DNA of 64,000 bases from positions 21,848-85,847 of the forward strand of contig NZ_JNFC01000009.1 in NCBI RefSeq assembly GCF_000756385.1, given 5' to 3'. Every line of letters starts with the position of its first letter. Position 1 is the first letter of the stretch. Of this stretch, positions 60,482-64,000 are shown piece after piece. A model generated the notes under the pieces. That model was not told the origin of the DNA and did not search any database. It saw nothing but the letters and a program-made list of their open reading frames with translations. The stretch is from Sphingopyxis sp. LC363 (GTDB taxonomy: Bacteria; Pseudomonadota; Alphaproteobacteria; Sphingomonadales; Sphingomonadaceae). The translations under genes and the position numbers were made by a program.

Positions 60482-61362
60482 AACGATTTCTGCTTACTTC
60501 GACTGCATTGATCTTCGCCCTCCAAACAGGAGTGGCAGACGCGGAGGAAATGGTAGTCCGACAGGCCCAGCTGATCGACTTTGCTCGACCTCTGCCACAG
60601 AAAGAGAATATTCCCGCCGTCGAAAACGATATGCGGAACCAATTCGCAGCGATCGCCCCAGAGGAGATGAATCGTGACCCCGCCCGCCTGCGCCTTGGTC
60701 GGATCAAATATCTCCGGCCTTCGCGAGGAGCACCAAGAGCACCCACGCATACCCAGTCGCCGCCCCTAGGAATTTCAGATCGCTTCGCGGCCGGAGATTG
60801 CGCGGTCAAGCCGTACCGCCCATCTCCAATTCTGGGTCAACGCGCCGATCGACGTAGGGAGCTGCTCTACCCTTTAGTGCGGCGAGCAGCGTGCGAAGCA
60901 CGCCTCCCGGTCGGACTGATAGACGCCCTCATCATGCAGGAGAGCCGTTACAATCCGTCAGCTCTAAGTCCGAAGGGTGCCTTTGGACTCGGTCAGCTCA
61001 TGCCGGCGACAGCGCGGCAGCTTGGCGTTGACCGCTACGATCTGATGCAGAACCTTACCGGAACAGCAATGTATCTCGCGCAGCAGCTCGATGAGTTTGG
61101 CAGGGTCGACTTCGCGCTTGCAGCATACAATGCGGGGCCTGGCCGGGTACGATCAGTACGACGCATCCCAAGAATAGCAGAAACACAAAACTATGTTCGC
61201 CAAATCATGGCCAATTGGCGTTCCATTGAAGCTGGCGGCGCAATACCAAATCAGCCCTCCATCGTTCGGGCTGCGGGGATTCTCTCTTTTCTCTCAGCCC
61301 CGCAACTTGTCCAAAGTCATAGCATGTCTGGTCGCAGCACCGAATTCTCAGAAGGGACATAG
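60478..61362 (+). CDS. Lytic transglycosylase (SLT domain), conjugation-type
   Basis: A 294-residue exported protein with signal segment FLLTSTALIFALQTGVADAE. From residue 125 a Slt-type domain follows: GLIDALIMQESRYNPSALS with the catalytic Glu in MQES, then GAFGLGQLMPATARQLGV and AYNAGPGRVRSVRRI. VirB1/Orf169-type enzymes open peptidoglycan for T4SS passage. It overlaps the HTH regulator gene by 4 bp. Its C-terminus runs 46 bp into the converging FabD-like gene, which suggests a young junction or an extended tail. Confidence 0.9.
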   Translation: MKRFLLTSTALIFALQTGVADAEEMVVRQAQLIDFARPLPQKENIPAVENDMRNQFAAIAPEEMNRDPARLRLGRIKYLRPSRGAPRAPTHTQSPPLGISDRFAAGDCAVKPYRPSPILGQRADRRRELLYPLVRRAACEARLPVGLIDALIMQESRYNPSALSPKGAFGLGQLMPATARQLGVDRYDLMQNLTGTAMYLAQQLDEFGRVDFALAAYNAGPGRVRSVRRIPRIAETQNYVRQIMANWRSIEAGGAIPNQPSIVRAAGILSFLSAPQLVQSHSMSGRSTEFSEGT

Positions 61363-62273
61363 CCTGTGCCGGCGAACACTTCGAGAAGAACGATGCGCGA
61401 TCCCAGAAAGATCAGTTCCTGATCTTTCACCAGCGTAGACAAGCGGCCGCTTTCGATCGGATCGGTCTGCGAGCGCAGCGTCAGGTCTCGCACATCGCGC
61501 GCACCACTTGTCCTCGGCCACCAATGCCCGACGGTCGAGCCGATTCTCAGCGGTGAAGCGCTCAAACGCGCCGGCGCATCTGCCCAGCAATCCAGATCAT
61601 ACGGTTTTTCGAGATAGGAGCCCATCAAAGGCGTGTGATACCCACCGTCCAGCCGTAACCGGCTTGCTCGAACCGCCATTCCTCCCCGCTTGTCGAGTGT
61701 AGCCAGAAAATCAACCATCAGCGCCCGGGGGCCCACAAAATCCATGACGCCTACGTTTCGCCGGTCCTGCAAATATATGCCCCCGTCAAACTTCTTGCGA
61801 ATCAACTCGAAAACCTCTTCGACTTTCCAGTCCGATTCCGAGAAGTCGATGCAGCATGCGCTAACCCCCTGCTCGCGATTCCGCAGAGCATGATTTGCGA
61901 CTTCGAGATTCAGGTCGGCAACCTCGGCAGGGAAACTCGATGCCGTGAAAATCTCGGCTGCGAGCAACCCGGGCTGTATACCGCCCGAATATCCTAAGAT
62001 GCCAGTGATATCGGGGCGCTTCAGCAGCAACGCGCGAGCGAGCATAGTGTAGAATGCATATTGGAAGTGGTAGATTTGGAGTGGGCTGCGCGCTTTTTGA
62101 TGGCCGCCCGCGAGCATTTCAGTAACCCTGGTCCCGTATTTCGCGACCGTCGATGCATCGGAGGCCCGAATGACAGGGTCTCCTTCGTAGGCCGAGAGGC
62201 CGTCAATCCATTTCGGCGACGCCTGGATTGCTTCGCGTGGGCCAGCTGCGATGAAGCCGATGAACAGGATCAT
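61317..62273 (-). CDS. FabD-like malonyl/acyl-transferase-fold protein
   Basis: A 318-residue protein with an acyltransferase pattern: ITGILGYSGGIQPGLLAAEI replaces the FabD GHSxG nucleophile elbow with GYSGG, and RLDGGYHTPLMGSYLEKP matches the FabD AFHSxLM catalytic His. The Ser and His are therefore kept, but the usual His before the Ser is Tyr. It may transfer an acyl group in a small natural-product pathway. It overlaps the upstream ceramidase-like gene by 4 bp. Alternative: an inactive or altered homologue. Confidence 0.6.
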   Translation of the reverse strand: MILFIGFIAAGPREAIQASPKWIDGLSAYEGDPVIRASDASTVAKYGTRVTEMLAGGHQKARSPLQIYHFQYAFYTMLARALLLKRPDITGILGYSGGIQPGLLAAEIFTASSFPAEVADLNLEVANHALRNREQGVSACCIDFSESDWKVEEVFELIRKKFDGGIYLQDRRNVGVMDFVGPRALMVDFLATLDKRGGMAVRASRLRLDGGYHTPLMGSYLEKPYDLDCWADAPARLSASPLRIGSTVGHWWPRTSGARDVRDLTLRSQTDPIESGRLSTLVKDQELIFLGSRIVLLEVFAGTGYVPSENSVLRPDML

Positions 62274-63460
62274 GTCGGTATCTTGTTTCGCCCCATAATA
62301 TGTTCCGCATTCGCGATGGCCGCGGATACATAAGCTTCCGCGCCGGACTCACTGAGCATTGATGCCGCCGGTTCATAACCTCCCTCGCCATAATGCTCAC
62401 GTGTGGGCAGATACCCGACATAGTCGTTGGCATAGCTCACGACCAGACAGTCTCCAACCGCGCTTTCGATTATTCGGGCGGTGTCGAAAAGACACTCTCC
62501 GCCCATCGCCACGAAAGGCATATTGCCCAGCCGGAGCACCTGACTTTCGACATACAAGCCCCCTTCCTCGCTGGTTCGCAGCCGCTGCTCCACGGTCAGG
62601 TAGGGGTGCGATCGCTCTTCATAGACTCCATCGAGAATTCGCGATCCCATAGTCTCGACTGCGAACGGACGCGCCGAATTCAAGGCTTGCTCAGCGCAGT
62701 CCGCCGCGGCGCGCGCAACGCTGCACATTGCGTCATAGTTGTTATGACCGCTCCATATCTTCGGGTTGTTGTCCCCTGCGGCGCCGTTCAAAAACAGCCA
62801 GATCCCACCCGCTCGCGTGCCAAGCTCTGCCATCGCGATACCGCACCAGTCGCCGCTAATCGCGTGGCTGTCCGCGCCGAGAACAACGGGGTGCATTGCT
62901 GCATGAACGATTCCTCCGAGGCTGCGATCTCCCGCAGAAAATTGGAGTATCGACAGGCGCTGGTCGGTATGACCCATTTCATATGGCAGGCGATAAATTT
63001 GTCCGTCCACCGGGCGCCGTCGATTGACAGCGAGATCGAATCTGGCCTGGCCTCTGACCGCAGTGCAATCGTCAACGTTGTTTAGGGCAAGGTACACGGT
63101 GCTCGCGACCATCTGCGCTAGCCATTCCATCCACCAGCCGGCTATCGGCGGCGCGAAGGCATACCAGTTAAGTGTGTCGGGCCCGGAATGTGTATGCGTG
63201 CATGCAATCATCACGTTCTCGGGACGAATGGCCGAGGAACGCGAAATTAGGTCCCGAACCTTGCGAATGAAGCGGCGCGGTAACCAGATGAGATCGAGCG
63301 AGACGATCGCGTAGAGGGTATCACGGTCGGAACAAACCAACGCTTTTGCTAACAAATCGTCGCCAATCGAAGTGGCCATGCGCGGCCCGCGATGTCCTGC
63401 CAATTGGATCGGCAGCGGCGGCGTGATTACTGATTGGGCAAATCCCGCCTTCATCTCCAT
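62270..63460 (-). CDS. Neutral/alkaline ceramidase-like hydrolase
   Basis: A 396-residue protein. Conserved elements are VITPPLPIQLAGHRGPRM at the N-terminus, CTHTHSGPDTLN near 90 (zinc-binding HxHSGP), AMHPVVLGADSHAISGDWCG near 190, and FLNGAAGDNNPKIWSG near 225, the nucleophile GD region. Neutral ceramidases hydrolyse the ceramide amide, but bacterial relatives act on other N-acyl groups. The protein is shorter than full-length ceramidases (~650 aa) because the C-terminal beta domain is absent. It is coupled by a 4-bp overlap with the FabD-like gene. Confidence 0.8.
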   Translation of the reverse strand: MEMKAGFAQSVITPPLPIQLAGHRGPRMATSIGDDLLAKALVCSDRDTLYAIVSLDLIWLPRRFIRKVRDLISRSSAIRPENVMIACTHTHSGPDTLNWYAFAPPIAGWWMEWLAQMVASTVYLALNNVDDCTAVRGQARFDLAVNRRRPVDGQIYRLPYEMGHTDQRLSILQFSAGDRSLGGIVHAAMHPVVLGADSHAISGDWCGIAMAELGTRAGGIWLFLNGAAGDNNPKIWSGHNNYDAMCSVARAAADCAEQALNSARPFAVETMGSRILDGVYEERSHPYLTVEQRLRTSEEGGLYVESQVLRLGNMPFVAMGGECLFDTARIIESAVGDCLVVSYANDYVGYLPTREHYGEGGYEPAASMLSESGAEAYVSAAIANAEHIMGRNKIPT

Positions 63461-63519
63461 ATCCTATCGCTGAAGCTTACACGCTTTCGCTGTCCGGCAA
63501 CCGAAGCGCTGCTCGAAAT

Positions 63520-63915
63520 CTAATTTGCGATTTTGTCGGGGGTCAGTTGATCGCGCAAGTCGATCGGGGCGCGCGGGGGGCGCGGCTTTCCCGACACTTT
63601 GAAACAGGATGCGCACAGCGAAAATGATTGGCGCCCGTCGATTTCGAGCCGCTCTCTAAACGCGGACGCTCTGCCGATGATAGCATCCATGGAATCATTG
63701 CGGAGATTGCCAAGGAGCGCCTCCGGATTGGCAATTTGCGTGAGGATGCATGGCGACACGTCCCCCGTCGGCGACACGGATAAGCTGTAGCCGGCCCAAA
63801 AACAGGCTCCATTGGGCTGCGGGCCGCGCGCGTCCGCCTGCCAATGGAGCGTCGGATCGAGGCTGTCGTTGTAGGGTCGTGCGGCTGAGCGGAACAGGAA
63901 AGTGTCATAAGGCAC
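63520..63915 (-). pseudogene. Radical SAM protein, C-terminal SPASM fragment
   Basis: The reading frame has the SPASM-type cysteine pattern: GACFWAGYSLSVSPTGDVSP with C-x9-15-G-x4-C, then ILTQIANPEALLGNLRNDSM and SLCASCFK. Only the auxiliary Fe-S cluster part is present. The radical SAM core that should precede it is missing and a serine-recombinase end takes its place near 63905. It was probably the maturase or oxidase of the same small cluster as the ceramidase-like and FabD-like genes. Confidence 0.7.
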
Positions 63916-64000
63916 TGTTTGGCTCGATACAGCGATAGATGGTGGCCGGGTGAACGTTGAAGGTCCTTGCGACGGCGCTAATGGACTTACCCTCGAGAAC
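63905..64000 (-). CDS. Serine recombinase/resolvase, C-terminal end
   Basis: The last 31 codons lie in the window. They read GKSISAVARTFNVHPATIYR followed by CIEPNSAL and a stop. This is the helix-turn-helix end of Tn3-type resolvases or related invertases. It overlaps the SPASM fragment by 11 bp. The rest of the gene is beyond the window edge. It probably marks a transposon that cut the radical SAM gene. Confidence 0.75.
   Translation of the reverse strand, partial: VLEGKSISAVARTFNVHPATIYRCIEPNSAL

Overview
The window looks like GC-rich alphaproteobacterial DNA, most likely from a sphingomonad (Sphingopyxis/Sphingobium/Novosphingobium type). This rests on codon use and on a familiar gene set: DUF1173, DUF736, DUF2493 and an F-type conjugation block with a MobF relaxase. 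Species, and whether this is a plasmid or an integrated element, cannot be read from the sequence; no replication gene, integrase or tRNA attachment site was seen.

Layout. (1) 1-9.4 kb: amino-sugar and cell-wall recycling genes (SIS-domain deaminase end, nagA, anmK, a PP2C-like phosphatase, a GntR/UTRA regulator, a BadF-type GlcNAc kinase) mixed with sufS and gph. An IS3-family element at 2993-4515 has left only the C-terminus of a CaiB/BaiF CoA-transferase. (2) 10-14.3 kb: DUF1173, a ribbon-helix-helix protein, and two adjacent copies of a two-gene module (Tat-signal-like protein plus a small sigma-region-4-like HTH protein). (3) 15-20.7 kb: plasmid/ICE maintenance genes (DUF736, DUF2493, DUF7673-like, a Phd/PemK-like toxin-antitoxin pair, SSB), with a 76-bp three-hairpin element upstream of DUF736 and again upstream of ssb. 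(4) 21-27.4 kb: an oriT-like region of hairpins and four iterated palindromes, then an RHH accessory protein, coupling protein TraD and relaxase-helicase TraI. (5) 27.5-38.7 kb: cargo. It holds a nucleotidyltransferase-fold protein under an operator-like palindrome, lipoprotein and membrane proteins, an IS5-family element, a tightly coupled three-gene operon with a double phospholipase-D-like protein (candidate uncharacterised defence or conflict system), and an AbiEii-type toxin with a small unusual partner. (6) 38.7-59.3 kb: one long minus-strand F-type T4SS operon running traA-L-E-K-B-dsbC-(small)-V-C-(small)-trbI-trhF-W-U-trbC-N-F-H-G. (7) 59.4-61.4 kb: divergent control region, small unknown gene, HTH regulator, lytic transglycosylase. 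(8) 61.3-64 kb: minus-strand remnant of another cluster (FabD-like acyltransferase, ceramidase-like hydrolase, SPASM-domain fragment) cut at the window edge by the end of a serine-recombinase gene.

How it fits together: TraI would nick and unwind at the oriT-like region, TraD would dock the complex, and the TraC/B/K/V/E/L channel with TraA pilin, assembled with help from DsbC, TraF, TrhF, TraW, TraU and TrbC, would build the pilus. TraN and TraG would stabilise mating pairs and the transglycosylase would open the cell wall. The cargo between relaxase and T4SS looks like anti-phage or stabilisation genes carried by the conjugative element.
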